The notes beneath the pieces are model-generated. The model had not been told where the DNA came from, did not search any database, and saw only the letters and a list, made by a program, of their open reading frames with translations. From positions 3,224,001-3,288,000 of the forward strand of contig NZ_CP077769.1 in NCBI RefSeq assembly GCF_020386615.1: a stretch of 64,000 nucleotides of DNA, read 5' to 3'. Positions within the stretch are counted from its first letter, which is position 1. Every line of letters starts with the position of its first letter. The position numbers and the translations under genes are program-made. Shown one piece after another: positions 18,101-29,000 of this stretch. Source of the DNA: Chitinophaga pendula. GTDB lineage: Bacteria > Bacteroidota > Bacteroidia > Chitinophagales > Chitinophagaceae.

Positions 18101-20051
18101 GCCGGTAGTTTGTTTTTAGTCTGTCTACCGTTGCTTTATCGGTTAATATGATGGAGGCCCTGGTATCATCGAGAATGTACTGGATACGTTCTTCCGGGTA
18201 TTCGGGATCGATGGGAACATAGGCCGCGCCGGCTTTCAGGACAGCCCATATTGCTGTGATCATGCCGAAGGAACGTTGCAGGCATACGGGCACCAATGCG
18301 CCCTCTTCAATACCCTGTTGTTGCAGGTGTAGTGCCAGTTGCGTGGAACGATGATCCAGTTCGCGATAGCTGATCGTTTCTCCATTAAAAGATAATGCGG
18401 GAGCATCGGGGGCTGATTGTACCTGTTGCAGGAATTGCGTTACCAGGTTACTATCCAGGGGATAATCGCGGTCGGTGTTGTTGAAGGTGTATAGTAATTG
18501 TTCTTCTTCTCCGGCCGTTAATATTGGCAAGGCATGGATCTTCTGATACGGGTCCTGTGCTATAGCGAGCAGTAGTTGTTTAAAATGTCCGCTTAGCCGT
18601 GCTATGGTCTCTTCGCGGAACAGCAAGCTGGAATATTCGATAGCACCTTTCATGCCACCCGGTGTTTCTACCATGGAAAGGGTCAGGTCGAATACGGCTG
18701 TGTGGTGGGGGATGTCTTTCCTGCTCACCTGCAGATCGCCCAGGGATAGCTCTTGTGCGGGCGGTGTGTTCTGTAATACGAACATCACCTGGAACAGGGG
18801 GCTGCGGCTCAGGTCGCGTTCTTTGACGACGGTCTCCACTACTTTTTCGAAGGGAGTGTCCTGGTGTTCGTAGGCGGCCAAGGTGGTTTCTTTCACCTGT
18901 TGCAGCAAGGTGATAAAAGCCGGGTTGCCATCGAGTTGGCTACGCAGTGCGATGGTATTGATAAAGAAACCTACCAGTCCTTCGATTTCCTGCTGTGTTC
19001 TTCCTGACACGGGGGATCCTACGCAGATATCCGTCTGGCGGCTATAGCGGGATAGCAGTACTTTAAATGCTGATAGTAGGGTCATGAACAAGGTAGCGCC
19101 CTGTTCCTGTGACCATGACCTAAGTGTATCTGTCAGCGCGGCATCGATGCTGAAATGGTATTCGGCGCCCTGTTTGCCAGGCAGGGATGGCCGGGGGTGG
19201 TCTGTGGGCAGTTGTAGTGCCGGGGTATCTTTCAGTTGTTGTTTCCAGTATTGCAGTTGTGTTTGCAGTAATTGTCCGGCGATATGTGTACGCTGCCAAA
19301 GCGCATAGTCTGCATATTGGATGGGAGGCGCCGGGAGCGTTGATATGTTACCCCTGCTGATCGTTTCGTAGTCCTGCATCAGCTCATCGACGATGATACC
19401 CAGCGACCATCCATCTGCGGCGATGTGGTGCAGTACTACTACCAGTTCATGTTGTGTTTCGGATAAAGTTATCAGTTCGGCTCGTAGCAGGTAATCTGCT
19501 GCGAGGTCGAACGGATGGGCGATCACTTCCTCTGTGATACTATCCAGCTGTTGTGTGTTGGCGTGGATATGCCGGAGCTGCCACTGATCTGCCGCCTTTA
19601 TTTGTTGGTATACGTTGTCGCCCTCTTCGCGGATCACTGTTCTCAGTACTTCATGCCGGTGGATCAATCCTCTAAGTACCTTTTCCAATATTTCGATGCG
19701 GATCGTGCCCGACAATTGGAGCACTACTGGTATATGATACTGACGGCTGCCTTCCAGCCGATCTACTATCCACAGGCGTTCCTGGCTAAATGAGAGCGGT
19801 AGTTGCGCTGCTGTGGTGCGCGGTGTTATGCGTTGCCTGGCACCTTTTGCCTGGGTGGGTTGCCGGTATTGTTTGAAATAGGCGATCAGGTTTTGTTTGT
19901 TCTCTCGCAGTTCCTGGAGGAACGACTTGTCTATTACCCGGTCTTGTTGCATCTGAACGACCAGGTCGCCGGCATCATAGGATATGCGTATTCCGTTATC
20001 TTTTGCTTTCTTCAGTATATCTATTGCTTCTGTTATATTAGGCTGTGACAT
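11316..20051 (-). CDS. Nonribosomal peptide synthetase, modules 6-7 with terminal thioesterase (2911 aa)
   Basis: Domain order by residue: TubC-type docking domain (~1-60), C6 (~80-510, HHIAADG ~214), A6 (~540-1010, core A3 ~689), PCP6 (GGDSI ~1064), E6 (~1120-1560, HHLAVDG ~1256), C7 (DCL type, ~1595-2030), A7 (~2060-2530, core A3 ~2209), PCP7 (GGHSL ~2588) and TE (~2650-2911, Ser ~2724 in AHSFGA). It extends the peptide by a D-configured aromatic residue and an Asp-like residue, then releases it, most likely as a macrolactam on the beta-amino group of the fatty acid. This equals MycC/ItuC of iturinic lipopeptide synthetases. The ATG at 20051 is 12 bp after the stop of the upstream synthetase, so both are one transcript. 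Binding residues and motifs were read directly; substrate assignments are inference. Confidence 0.93.
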   Translation of the reverse strand: MSQPNITEAIDILKKAKDNGIRISYDAGDLVVQMQQDRVIDKSFLQELRENKQNLIAYFKQYRQPTQAKGARQRITPRTTAAQLPLSFSQERLWIVDRLEGSRQYHIPVVLQLSGTIRIEILEKVLRGLIHRHEVLRTVIREEGDNVYQQIKAADQWQLRHIHANTQQLDSITEEVIAHPFDLAADYLLRAELITLSETQHELVVVLHHIAADGWSLGIIVDELMQDYETISRGNISTLPAPPIQYADYALWQRTHIAGQLLQTQLQYWKQQLKDTPALQLPTDHPRPSLPGKQGAEYHFSIDAALTDTLRSWSQEQGATLFMTLLSAFKVLLSRYSRQTDICVGSPVSGRTQQEIEGLVGFFINTIALRSQLDGNPAFITLLQQVKETTLAAYEHQDTPFEKVVETVVKERDLSRSPLFQVMFVLQNTPPAQELSLGDLQVSRKDIPHHTAVFDLTLSMVETPGGMKGAIEYSSLLFREETIARLSGHFKQLLLAIAQDPYQKIHALPILTAGEEEQLLYTFNNTDRDYPLDSNLVTQFLQQVQSAPDAPALSFNGETISYRELDHRSTQLALHLQQQGIEEGALVPVCLQRSFGMITAIWAVLKAGAAYVPIDPEYPEERIQYILDDTRASIILTDKATVDRLKTNYRQQMMLVDEIENISTTPILHPAITPDHIAYVIYTSGSTGKPKGVLVPHKGVVNLALGQREALRLTPGIRYLQFASLGFDASAYEIFNTLLSGGILVLATKERLQTAEGFASLVEEEQVRVVTLPPSYLHLVKDVLGPVHTVVSAGEALYRDDSAQLIAGGVRLINAYGPTENSVCTTLTDKPLREHQIVIGTPVPNIQVYILDAWDNLCPVGVPGQICAAGAGIASGYLHQPQLTADKFIAHPFSDDKGGKLYRTGDLGRWLPDGNIEYLGRLDDQVKVRGYRIELGEIEHALTQSESIDQAVVLLNTDPLGNKRLVAYVVPNGLFDREKNITALRQQLPEYMIPAIWISLPQLPVTANGKIDKKALPAPETDNQCLAGYVAPTTPEETLLTTIWQELLGIEKISTQDNFFERGGDSIISIQVVSRLKQAGYSLHPRQLFQQQTIKGLAPLLKTIGEGTAVGEQGTLTGAAGLLPIQQWFFEVAGHQVNHFNQSVLLELDKAVTHERLSNALDTLTSRHDALRFHYEQVNGAWSQYYGTAQHILTTADLSAAATHEELSAGITALADDTHRRLNITTGHIIQAVWIQTPAAQSANRLLLVIHHLAVDGVSWRILLQDLAHLLQGPDITNAGKTAAKTTSYRQWQQQLSQYAGHHSLLTQLPYWEHVQAAYMPLPKELPGDKTGTMTDTWQHIVSLNENTTRQLLQDTATAYRTDVNELLLTALARTLIGWLGTASVNIGMEGHGREEGKWSSDLSQTVGWFTSLFPLHLSLDKQQPPGEQIRTIKEQLRNIPDKGLGYGILKYISKVPSLTAATPWDITFNYLGQSDNITATGSVIAMAGESAGQPVAAGFPLLAPLSVNAIITDGRLLIHWTAGDQYFKQETITHLADTYLAHLQELINHCAAQPYTKLAPVDYQLSNVAGIAELDRFLEDTWQGQPRREQVEAIYRLTGVQEGMLFHSLYDGESSTYTEQLSCPVYNVQVPALRQSWEQLVKKHTILRSAFHYDAFAIPVQCVYKTAALPFTVMDYMHIPKSGQQAALKAFEQQDAQQRFDFTAAPLMRITLIRLDDTTWHMVWTSHHILFDGWSLPILVEGLLAAYEQLSDGHQPALGEIDPFEDYIRYLDQQNKEQITQYWRKYLADLEEGTLLPFISATADRTKGIGHYQAAKLLLDESFTTQMNNCVQQHRITTNTLMQGVWACLLATYTGRSNVAYGVTVSGRPEDLIGVEQRVGLYINTIPLHAAVTPGSNIVHWLQDLQTAQQHSREYQYAGLSDITRWTGLAGELFDTSITFQNYPVSEVVGARQWKLQVGEVEAHPHTNYPLTIIISIGATTNLLFSYNSDLLPEQQVRSIIQHFEQVLRQIVSGKATSLQEISLLTPQQEQQLLAAGTSAVSLPATHTFPDMFSTQAAQQPEAIALAFEGASLSYGQLEERANRLANYLRSKGVKPGTFVPLCIDRSLDMIVGILAILKTGAAYVPVDPDYLPLVDRIGFMLTDTAATVIVTNDRCADKLPVTDQEVIAIDGDWDLICMFPATSLDIRPSAAQLAYLIYTSGSTGNPKGVMVTHHNLADYLSGLRQQLPIHACRSFGLLSSIATDLGNTVLFGALATGASLHLFTRNTASNPPALHQYFNDHQVDAIKIVPSHWKALSDNDMPLLPRQLIIFGGEALDHTVIDTIRQTAPHCMVVNHYGPTETTIGKLLHIASPDDDYQDGVPVGKPFSDTQVRVVTPAGKICPVGVPGELWIGGAGVAAGYLNNPTLTAEKFIIDPLHPDSHIRFYRTGDRASYLPDGNIRFLGRIDDQVKIRGYRVEIKEVENKLNACPLVSQGIIIAGTDAAGGKNLLAYVIPAPGFNREQVIADLKAALPDYMVPAFLVEMERFPLLPNGKINRRALPDPVTTTQAADHHTAPQTHLQQQLSDIWANLLEVDQVGLHDDFFELGGHSLLAVRLISLVKKELAIEMSINDVFDYPTVASLSAKLGGVLPAVEKETFSHVRRMHLGPQPQPLFLLPGSQGITTGYESLAAALSPFTVYGLQMTGAGEGEMPLKDLRDIAREHITRIRSVQPAGPYRFIAHSFGAFVAYEICRQLEAAGDTVNGLLVLDARTSQQTPDKQNQRIIPVLVQVLREAFDQYKVAYKMPPDWADRVTAQLHNLPDEEKLAFVVQMVKTQVKSEQIEIDWVAQLLDLQLTNINIPYQVEGRLQSPILLVKAAIPSWPEAPEDLGWSAHSDRFTAITSPGDHFSMLKEQQADKLAKVLTDWLNN
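12170..15300 (-). other. NRPS module 7 (DCL-C, A, PCP), Asp-type code
   Basis: The C domain opens with YRLTGVQEGMLFHSL, a signature of condensation domains that accept a D-configured donor, which fits the preceding epimerase. The adenylation pocket residues, aligned by eye to PheA positions 235-331, read D-L-T-K-I-G-H-I-G (plus the invariant Lys). This is one residue from the classical Asp code (DLTKVGHIGK) and close to Asn. The A8 motif is slightly unusual (GYRVEIKEVE). Confidence 0.75.
15310..19825 (-). other. NRPS module 6 (C, A, PCP, E), aromatic-type code
   Basis: The pocket residues read D-A-Y-T-V-A-A-V-C, which is the Phe/Trp/Tyr group (compare DAWTVAAVCK and DASTVAAVCK). The PCP has the GGDSI form found before epimerases. 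The E domain keeps HHLAVDG and EGHGRE, so the residue should be D-configured. Confidence 0.75.
19870..20051 (-). other. N-terminal TubC-type docking domain of the second NRPS
   Basis: Residues ~1-60 (helical start, GIRISYDAGDLVVQM hairpin, then FLQELRENKQNLIAYF) match the TubC_N beta-hairpin docking fold that receives a short C-terminal linear motif. The upstream synthetase ends in the acidic tail SPVDEDSQTFRI, a suitable partner. Confidence 0.7.
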
Positions 20052-20063
20052 ATTACCGGGATT

Positions 20064-23000
20064 TTAGATTCTGAAAGTTTGGGAGTCTTCATCTACGGGG
20101 CTCAGTTCTTCCTGGCTTACTTCGATGTACCTGGCCAGTGTTTCTATGGTGGCGAGCTGGAATATGATCCGTACCGGCACTTCTATTCCGAAGGCGTTAC
20201 GTATGGCTGCTATCACCCTGGTGACAAGGAGAGAATGGCCGCCCAGTTCGAAGAAGTTGTCCATTATACCGATGGATGATACACCCAATAGCTCCTGCCA
20301 GATGGCAGTCAGGGTTTTCTCTGCCGGGGTGGATGGCGCTATGTATTGTTGTTGTACCAGGTCATCTTCCTTAACCTCAGGTAAAGCGCTTTTATCGATT
20401 TTACCATTGGCATTGAGCGGGAAGTATGAGACAGGTACCAGCAATGCGGGCACCATATACTGGGGGAGGTTGCTACGCAGGAATGCCAGAAGTGCGCCTT
20501 TATCGAAATGTTCTGCGGGTAGTACATATGCGATGAGTTCAGGTTGATCGCTTTTATTTTTCCTGACGATGACGAAGGCCCTTGTGACCATGTCACTTTT
20601 CTCCACAGTGCTTTCTATTTCGCCCAGTTCAATGCGGAAGCCGCGTATCTTGATCTGGTCGTCTACTCTACCGAGGTATTCGATGCTACCATCTGGGAGC
20701 CATCGCCCCAGATCGCCGGTGCGATACATGCGGGCATCCGGTGTATTGACAAACGGGTTAGGCAGGAATTTCTCTGCTGTCAGGGCTGCTCTATTCAGGT
20801 ATCCTCTGGCGATCCCCTCCCCGCTTACATAAATCTCGCCCGGTATGCCAACGGGCACCAATTGCTGTAAGGCATCGAGCACATAAGCCTGGCGATTGTT
20901 AAGCGGGATACCAATAGGTGTACTTTCTTTGTGTCCTCTGGCATTGATATTATAGCTCAGGGAGAAGGTAGTATTTTCGGTAGGCCCGTATATGTTACTG
21001 ATCTCAATATGCGGGTATGTATGGCGGAACACGGCGACGTGCTTTTCCGACATTTTCTCTCCACCTGTGAGTACAGCTGATAACTTTTCGAATACGGTGA
21101 TATCTGTTTCTACCAGTTGATTGAACCATCCGGTCGTGAAGAACATTCTCGTCACCTCTTTTTCATGGAGCACTTTTTTGAGTAGTGCGGTATCCAGCAA
21201 GGTATCTTCTGCCATCATGAGGAGTTTGCCACCATTGAGGAGCATGCCCCAGTATTCGTAGGTAGTTGCATCGAATGACAGGGATCCTGCGGAGAGGATC
21301 GTATCGGATGCTGTGAGTGTGGTGTAATTTGGCTGTTTTACCAGGCTGGTGACATTGCGATGGGTGACCATCACTCCTTTAGGTTGGCCGGTAGAGCCGG
21401 ACGTATACATGATATAAGCCAGGTGACCGGGATCCGCAGCAGGCAGCGGTTGTTTTGTTTCCCACTGTTCCAGGGTTGCTGCGAGGCGATCGAGGTAGAT
21501 CCATTCCACTGTGCTGCCGATGTCTGTGAGTTGCTGCCGATAGTTATCGGCGGTGATGATGATATTGGCAGCGGTGTCGTCCAACATATACCGGATGCGG
21601 GACAATGGATAGTCCGGATCTACCGGCACATATGCTGCACCCGCCTTCAGGATACCCAGGATGGCGACCATCAGTTCCAAAGACCGTTCCAGGCAAACGG
21701 GTATCAATGTTTCTGGTGTAACCCCTTTTTGTACGAGGTAATGTGCCAGCTGGTCTGCGCGTTTATCCAGTTCGCCGTAGGTAAGCGATGATCCTTCAAA
21801 GATCACTGCGACGGCATCGGGGGAGGCTTGTACCTGTTCGCTGAAAAGGTCTACGATATTTTTATCACGCGGATAGTCTACGGCAGTATTGTTGAATGTT
21901 GCTGCCAGCAGTTGTTGTTCTTCTTTGCCAAGGATGTTCAGTTGAGCTATTGTGGTTGCCGGTGCGGCGGTGATGGACAGTAGCAGTTGGTAGAAATGTG
22001 CTGCCATACGCCGGATGGTATCTTCCCGGAAGAGGTCTATGCAGTATTCTATATCGAGATCGAGGCCTTTGTCGGATTCTACCATCGAGAAGGTGAGATC
22101 GAACTTTGCGGTGTTGTGTTCGGCGTCATAAGAGGTAAGCTGTACATCGCCCAATTGCAAAGCTGGTATTTCCGGTGTATTGTGTAGTGCGAAAGCTACC
22201 TGGAACAGCGGGTTCCTGCTGGTATCCCTTTCTTTGACCACTGCTTCTACGATACGTTCGAACGGCACATCCTGGTGTTCATAGGCTTGTAAGGTGGTTT
22301 CTTTCATCTGCTGCAGCAGGCTGGTGAAGGTCATTTCCTGTTTCAGGTGGCTGCGTAAGGTGATGGTATTGACAAAAAAACCGACCAGGTGTTCTACTTC
22401 ATGCCGGGTGCGACCGGATATGGGACTTCCTACTGCGACATCTTCCTGTCCGCTATAACGATACAACAGTACTTTGAAAGCTGCCAGCAAGGTCATATAC
22501 AGTGATACGCCCTCTTTGTCTGCCAGTTGTTTCAGGCGGGCGGTCAGCGTATGATCCAGTTGGGTGGTGAGCATGGCTCCGCGGATACTTTGTATAGCGG
22601 GGCGAGGGAAGTCGAGTGGAAGCTGCAAGGCGGTGACGCCGGCCAGTTGCTGCCGCCAATAGGACAATTGTTGATCGATAACACTACCGAGGTGCCGGCG
22701 TTGCCAGGCTGCATAGTCTGCATATTGTACGGATAATGCCGGTAGTATATCTGTTTGTCCATTGAGCAGGCCGTTGTACAATGCGGCCAATTCTTCTACC
22801 AGGATACCGATCGACCAGCCATCGGAGACGATGTGGTGCATGGTCAGTACCAATATGTGTTCACTTCTACCGGAGGCGATGAGGTGTGCGCGGAAGAGGA
22901 AATCGGTCTGCAGGTCGAAAGGTTGGCTTATCAGGTTTTGTATGTATTGCCGGAGTGCGGCTTCGTCTTTTTTATACTCCGGTACGTTGATTAATTGTAC

Positions 23001-26000
23001 TTCCCAACCGGCATTGTCTTTCACCTGTTGTAGTAAGGTATCGCCCTGTGTAACGATCACTGTACGCAGTGCTTCATGGCGTTGCAGCAGCTGTTGCAAT
23101 GCGCGGGAAAGCACTTTTTTATCCAGTTTACCTTTGAGCCTGGCGACAATGGGAATGTGATATTGTACAGTACCTTCGAGCTGGTCGATGAACCATAGTC
23201 TTTCCTGGCTGAAGGATAACGGCGCAGGGGCGTTTTCTGCCCTGGATGTTACTGGTGGCAGTGCTACTGTTCTCTCCTGTTCTGTAATACGAGCCGCCAG
23301 TGTTGCGACGGTGTTGTAGGTGAACAGGTCACGGATGGCGATGTCCGTTTCGAGTTCCCGTCTGATAGCCGCAACTACGCGGGTAGCCAACAGGGAGTGT
23401 CCACCCAGTTCAAAGAAATTATCATGGACACCGATATTAGCGATGCCCAGGAGTTCCTGCCAGATATGTACCAGTGTGTGTTCTGCTGGTGTTGCTGGCG
23501 CAACATAGGCTTTGGTAGCCAGTATCTGTGCATCCAGTTCGGGAAGTGCTTTTTTATCTACTTTCCCATTTACCGTGAGCGGAATACTTTCCAGTGCGAT
23601 CCATAATGCTGGCACCATGTATTCAGGCAGTCTTTCCAGCAGCCAGGATTGAACGGTTATTTTATCGAAGGTTGCTTTAGGAACGACATAAGCTACCAGT
23701 TGCTTATTGCCTGCACCATCGGTTTTGGCAAGCACGACGGCCTGTGATATCGATGGGCATTGTGCCAGTTTGCTTTCTATTTCGCCCAGTTCTATACGAT
23801 AGCCACGTATCTTTACCTGGTCATCGATACGGCCCAGGTATTCTATTGTACCATCAGGAAGCCAGCGACCGAGGTCTCCGGACCGATACCAGCGGGCGGT
23901 GTGATCGGTGCCATATATGGCCGGTACGAAGCGGAGTGCGGTTAGTTCAGGACGATTGAGATATCCCCTGGCCAGACCAGCACCTGCAATATACATTTCT
24001 CCTGCAACGCCTACCGGTACCAGCTGTCCGTTGTTATCCAGGATATGTACCCGGAGTGTTGGTATGGGTTTGCCGATCAGGCTGCGGCTGTTCAGCTGGT
24101 CATCACCCAGCTCCTGGTAGGTGACGTGTACGGTGGTTTCTGTGATACCATACATGTTTACCAGGCGGCAGTGGGGGTATAGCTGCGACCAGGGTTTTAA
24201 TTTAGCCGGGTCGAGTGCTTCACCGCCGAAGATCACATACCTCACCTGCAGGGATCGTGTATTGGCTATCAAAGCATCCTGCAGCACATAAAAAGCGGTA
24301 GGCGTCTGGTTCAGGACGGTCACCCCTTCCCTATGTAACAATTCGCTGAATGCAGCCGTATCCCGGGTAATGTTGCCTGGTACGATCACGACTTTACCAC
24401 CGTAGAACAATGCGCCATACATCTCCCACACGGAGAAGTCAAAGCAGAAAGAATGGAATAGTGACCAGACATCTTTTTCATTAAAATCATACAAGGGTCT
24501 GTCTGTTTCAAACAGCCTGACGATGTTACGATGTTCTATCATTACCCCTTTCGGCTGCCCGGTAGAGCCGGACGTATAGATAATATATGCCAGGTGGTGC
24601 GGTAATATATTGGCGGTGATAGACGGGTCAGCGGCCTGTATCTGTTGCCAGTGGTCATCCAGTAATATTTTTTCTACTGCAGGGAACCATTGGTCGAAGG
24701 ATGTTTTGTATGCCTGTGTTGTTAACAAAATATTTGCTGCAAGATCGTTTAGAATAAATGCGATGCGATCTTCAGGGTAAGCAGGATCGATAGGTACATA
24801 GGCGGCGCCTGCTTTGAGGATGCCTAAAATACCTATTATCATTTCAGGCGACCGGTCTACGCAGATCGGTATCAGTTGTTCCGGTTGTACTCCTTTGCTG
24901 ATCAGGTAGCTACCGAGGCTGGAGGCCTGCCTATTCAGTTCAGCGTAGGTAATAGTACGGTCTTCGAACGTCAGGGCGATGTTATCCTGGCATGCCTTCA
25001 CCTGTCTTTCGAAAAGGCTAAGAATTGTCTCTTGTTCAGGATAGGCGGCATCGGTATTATTGAAGGTATGCAGTAACTGGTGTTGCTGTGCAGTGGTCAG
25101 TACTTGTATGTCTCTGAGTTGCCTGGCCGTACCGGATATGATCTGTGTCAATATCTCTTTGAAATGCGCCAGCATTTGCTCCACGTAGTAAGCCTGCAGC
25201 AAGTCGCTATTATAATGGAATCCGATATCGATCTTATCTGCGGCAGCGATGATGATGCTGAGAGGGTAATTGGTTTGTTCGTGGAAACGCAGATCATTGA
25301 TCTTCACCTGCCAGTGGCGTGCATTGAATACCTCGTTGACCGGATAATTTTCATATACCATTAAGGTATCGAACAGGTCGCCGGTGATGCCTATCCATCC
25401 CTGTATATCTTTAAGTGCAGTGTATTGATGTTCTCTACTTTGCAGCTGGGCCTCCTGCAGTTGCAGCAGCCAGTCATTTATATGCTGTTGTTCATCCAGG
25501 TATTGATGTAATGGCAACGTGTTAATGTATAGTCCTACCCGTTGTTCTACGCCTGGCATATCTTCCGGCCGGCCGGATACGGTAACGCCAAATGTTACAT
25601 CCTGGCGACCGCTGTATTTAGATAGTAGTATAGTCCAGATGCCTTGCATCAGGGTATTCTGTGTGATATGCGCTTTTTGGGCGAAGCTGTTGACGGCGGT
25701 AGTGAGTTGGTTGTCGAGTGTCAAGGTTGCTACTTCCTGTTTTCCTGCGGCACGTGTCCTATCTATTGCGTTACCTATGAACGGCAATAAAGTGGGAGCG
25801 GTTAGTGTCGACAAGTATTGTTGCCAGTAGGTTTTGGTGGCTTCGCCATCGAGGTTTCCGAGATAATGTATATAGTCGCCGTACCTGTCTACCGGCCCCA
25901 CCTCTACCTGTTTACCAGCGGCCAGCGCTTCGTAGGTATCCAGGAGATCCTCCATTAGAACAGGCATCGACCAGCCATCCAGCAGGATATGATGATAGGT

Positions 26001-29000
26001 CCAGAGCAACCGGTATTTTGCTGTTGCCGTTTTGATCAAGCTGATACGCATCAGCGGTGGGTTTTCGAGGTCGAAGCCCCGTTGCAGGTCCATTTGTTCA
26101 TATGCACGTACCGCCTCCTGCTGCTGTTGTTCCTCCATCGCGCTGTAATCAAGTATGGTAACCGGCAGCGGAACCTTTTTATATTCGCACTGTACCAGTA
26201 TGCTAAAATCTTCTACATAGAAGCCGCTGCGCAGGATACTGAAGCGATCCAGTAACAATTCCCAGCTGCGTATAAAGATGCCGGTATCCAGCAGGCTTAG
26301 TTCAGCAGATAATTGTTCGCGGTAGGTAATGCTATCCGGGTTGTACAATGTATGGAACAGCATGCCTTCCTGCAAGTTGCTGAGGCGGAACAATCCATTT
26401 ACCTGGTTGCGTCGGGGTGCACCATTGAAAGGTGTATCAAGGAACTTATCCAGGTCTTCGTAACTGATCACATCACCCAGTCTGAAATCCATAGGTGTCG
26501 GGACTGGTTGTTGCTGGCTGGCGCAATGGTCCAACAACTGTATGAGGTGGTTGTTGAAATGTTCACTCAGATCTGTTATGCCCGCGACGCTGAAATGATG
26601 TTTGCTGTATCGCCATTGGATGATCAGTTTTCCATTGCTTACGCTGGCGTCGATCATGAGTTTGTCTGGTACGTTTATCCGGGCTTCGGATGACATGCCA
26701 GTGGTTTCTTCTGCAAGGCTCAATATGGTATCCTGTTGCAGCATGTTATCGATCTGTCCCAGGTAGTTGAAGGTCACATCCCAAGGTTGATGTCCCTGTA
26801 GTGTTTCTTCCTGGTTGATATATTTCAACACACCATATCCGATCCCTTTATCTGTGATCTTACCCAGCTGTTCTTTAACGGATTTGATAGCATCTGCTGC
26901 GGTAAGGTCTTGTTTGACAGTCAGCATTACTGGGTATAGGGAGGTGAACCATCCAATGGTACGGCTGCTATCTACATCGGGTGCAATATCTTCTCTACCA
27001 TGTGCCTCTAGTCCCAGGTTCACCACTGCGCGACTGTTCCAGGCGGACAAGGTAAGCGCCAAGGCTGTCAGCAACAGTTCCTCTACGCCGGTATTATATG
27101 CTTTGCCGGCATCATAGAGTAAGCGGGTGGTATATGTTTCTGCGATGGTCGTCTCGTGCAGGATAATATCGCTGGTTGTTACCGGCATATCGTACCTGTT
27201 ATCTGTCCGTAGTGGCTGATAGGCGCTGGTTACTTTTTTCCAGAAGGGTAATTGAGCCCATGTAGACTTGCGTTGTCCATACTGTTCGAGTGCTGTTCTC
27301 CATTGGCGATAAGAGGTTCCTTTTAGCTGTGTGGCGAGGGTTTCTTGGCCTTTCAGCAAGTTGTTAAGATCTTCCGTCAATATGCGCCAGGATACGCCAT
27401 CTACTGCCAGGTGATGCACGACGATCAGCAACCGGTTGTATTGTTCGGCGGCAGGCGTCCGGAAGAGTACGAACCGGCATACTATGCCCGCTGTTATATC
27501 GAGGCTAAGCTGATATTTATGTACCTGATGCAGCAGTTGCTCTCTGTAATTGGCAGGAGTAGCAGTGCCCAGATTTACCACTTCGACACTTCCGGTATAC
27601 TGTCCATATTCCTGGTGCCAGTTGTCTGCTGCGAAAGTGTATTTAAACCGAAGCGCGTCATGGAAGCGCAGCAGTTCGTGTATGGCGGTGGACAGCTGTT
27701 CTGCTGTTATTTCTTTTTGTACGTTCAGGAGTACGTCCTGGATGTAGTGGTCTGCATTTACGCCAACTGTTTCGAAGAAGTGTTGTTGTACCGGCAGTAG
27801 TCTGCTATCTCCTTCCAACAGGCCTTGTTCGGTGGTGATGATTGCTTTATTGCCAGTGAGCAGTAACGAGGAGAGGCTACTGATCTGCTGATGACGGAAT
27901 ATATCACGCGGATGCAGGTTATAGCCCGCGCGTTTGGCTCGGCTGACGAGTTGTATTGTTATGATGGAGTCTCCTCCCAGTTCAAAGAAGTTATCGGATA
28001 TACCGACGGGGCTGACATGCAACAGTTCTTCCCATATCCGGCAGAGGGTACGTTCTATGTCGTTCCTGGGAGCTACATAGCTGTCTGCCAGGTTTTTCAT
28101 ATCAGGTACCGGCAATGCCTTCTTATCCACCTTGCCGTTGGTTGTCAGCGGTAGTTTCTCCAGCTGTATCAGCCAGGACGGGATCATATATTCCGGCATC
28201 TTTCCTTTCAGATAAGTCATTACTGCTACGGTATCTAGGGTATCAGCAGCTACCACATAGGCGATCAACCGTTTATTGCCGTTTTCATCGGCTTTTGCCA
28301 CTACTACTGTTTCACGGACGGCTTCGTGTTGAAGGAGGATGCTTTCTATCTCGCCCAATTCGATGCGATATCCTCTTACTTTCACCTGTTCGTCTATGCG
28401 GCCAAAATAGGCGACGGTGCCATCCGGTAGCCAGGTACCCAGATCACCGGTGCGATATAGACGTGAATGCTGGTCATTGCTGAACGGATCTTTGATGAAC
28501 TTCTCTGCTGTCAGTTCGGGCCTGTTCAGGTATCCTCTGGATACTCCTACTCCTGCTACACATATCTCTCCTGCCACTCCTAGGGGGCATAATGCGCCCG
28601 CTTCGTCCAGTATGTATATGCGCATATTCTGGATGGGCTTACCCAACGGTACCAGCTGCGTATCCGGCGCCTGATACATGATGTGGTGGCAGATATCATC
28701 GGAAGCCTCTGTAGGGCCATATGCATTTACTACCGGGATATGCCTGTAGTGAGGATGACCAAACCACTGTGCCAATAACGGCTGGCTTACTGCTTCACCT
28801 GTGACCAGCAGGTATTTCAGCTGCTGCATCACTGCTGTCTGTTCCTCGTGCAACAAGGAGGCAAGATAAGACGGCACCAGTTCCAGGATAGTGACGCCTT
28901 CTGCATCGACCGAAGCAGTCAGGGCTACCGGGCGTAGGATATCGTCTGTAGTATATATCACGGTGCGACCCCCACACAGCAATGCTGCAAACATTTGCCA

